Source: Methanomicrobiales archaeon
Lineage (GTDB): Archaea; Halobacteriota; Methanomicrobia; Methanomicrobiales; Methanomicrobiaceae
Reading direction: 5' to 3'
DNA: 5,642 nucleotides
NCBI GenBank assembly: GCA_012523385.1
Contig: JAAYIO010000178.1
Location: forward strand, 1 to 5,642
Below the pieces are notes generated by a model, which did not search any database, had not been told where the DNA came from, and was given only the letters and a program-made list of their open reading frames with translations. Shown here one piece after another: positions 5,377 to 5,642 of the stretch (positions within the stretch are counted from its first letter, which is position 1; each line of letters begins with the position of its first letter). Both the position numbers and the translations under genes were made by a program.

Positions 5377-5472
5377 TCTCTTGAAAAACAGCACATATCA
5401 ACATTTCCCATACAAAAGCGTCAGGAGCCACAGCCACCATTCATAATGTCCAATTCTCCGGGTAACGCCCAG

Positions 5473-5484
5473 ATAATATTTATG
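5473..5484 (+). promoter_or_regulatory. TATA box of the ribonuclease-like gene
   Basis: ATAATATTTATG is centred about 32 bp before the ATG at 5512. The leader would be only a few bases long. The AT-rich stretch continues into TAATTAAA. Confidence 0.5.
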
Positions 5485-5511
5485 TAATTAAACGAATGGT
5501 ATGCTATTAGC

Positions 5512-5642
5512 ATGAAAACATGTCAGGAAGTTGATCTCGTCGCCATCGCAAGGGACGCAATGGAACGTTTTAATTTTAATCCCGAATTTCCCCGAGCAGT
5601 TATCAGAGAAGTCAATGCGATAACAGAGGATTTTCAGGACGA
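5512..5642 (+). CDS. N-terminus of a probable RNB-family (RNase II/R-like) ribonuclease, partial
   Basis: From the ATG at 5512 the frame is open to the window end, giving 43 complete codons beginning MKTCQEVDLVAIARDAMERF. The pattern 'VDL-AIA-AM--F-F-P-FP-AVIREVNAI' resembles the start of methanogen RNB-domain exoribonucleases, where it precedes the RNB core. No catalytic residue lies within the window, so the assignment rests on recalled family resemblance only. If correct, it would degrade RNA 3' to 5' in the cytoplasm. Two ATGs slightly upstream (5496, 5501) are out of frame. The reading frame itself is well supported by the TATA box and codon pattern. Confidence 0.55.
   Translation, partial: MKTCQEVDLVAIARDAMERFNFNPEFPRAVIREVNAITEDFQD

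Larger units (their letters stand above)
5360..5511. other. Divergent intergenic region between ABC ATPase and ribonuclease-like gene
   Basis: It contains the palindrome near the ATPase start and the TATA box of the plus-strand gene. No convincing TATA box for the ATPase was found; TTGATATG around 5391-5398 (minus) is only a weak possibility. No other gene is seen. Confidence 0.5.

Noticed and set aside
1..5642. CRISPR arrays, tRNA or rRNA genes, insertion sequences
   Set aside because: No regularly spaced repeats, cloverleaf sequences, rRNA segments, transposase-like frames or terminal inverted repeats were seen.

Overview
The window looks like part of a methanogenic archaeon's chromosome, most likely of the Methanomicrobiales or a related Methanomicrobia group. 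The reasons are: archaeal TATA boxes that in several cases lie about 25 bp before the start codon (leaderless style); oligo-T tracts after stop codons; a stand-alone MJ1316/UPF0248-type protein; and the start of a gene resembling methanogen RNB-family ribonucleases. The species cannot be fixed from the sequence alone.

Layout, left to right. Positions 1-183 (minus) hold the N-terminal part of a winged-helix (ArsR-like) regulator whose 3' end lies outside the window. Two tandem paralogous serpin genes follow on the minus strand (397-1704 and 1895-3175). Both encode predicted secreted lipoproteins with a proline-rich tether, a complete serpin core and an intact inhibitory-type hinge. Upstream on the same strand is a TauE/SafE-family membrane permease (3258-4088). 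A divergent intergenic region of about 165 bp separates it from a small plus-strand gene for an MJ1316-domain protein (4254-4514). This gene converges on a minus-strand ABC ATPase gene (4544-5359). A second divergent region leads to a plus-strand gene cut by the window end (5512-5642), probably an RNB-family ribonuclease.

How the parts may work together. The two serpins probably sit on the outer face of the cytoplasmic membrane and trap extracellular proteases. Their cores are roughly 70% identical by eye, but their reactive-centre loops differ, which suggests different target proteases. Each has its own promoter, and the promoters share a 41-bp upstream block (35/41 identical) at the same distance from the TATA box, although the flanking non-coding DNA has diverged. 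A 9-bp core of that block, ATTCGTAGT, recurs in reverse orientation within a 14-bp dyad just before the start codon of the adjacent regulator. This leads to the inference, untested here, that the regulator and the two serpins form one regulated surface-defence locus. The permease, MJ1316 protein and ABC ATPase look like ordinary neighbours with no evident link to the serpins.
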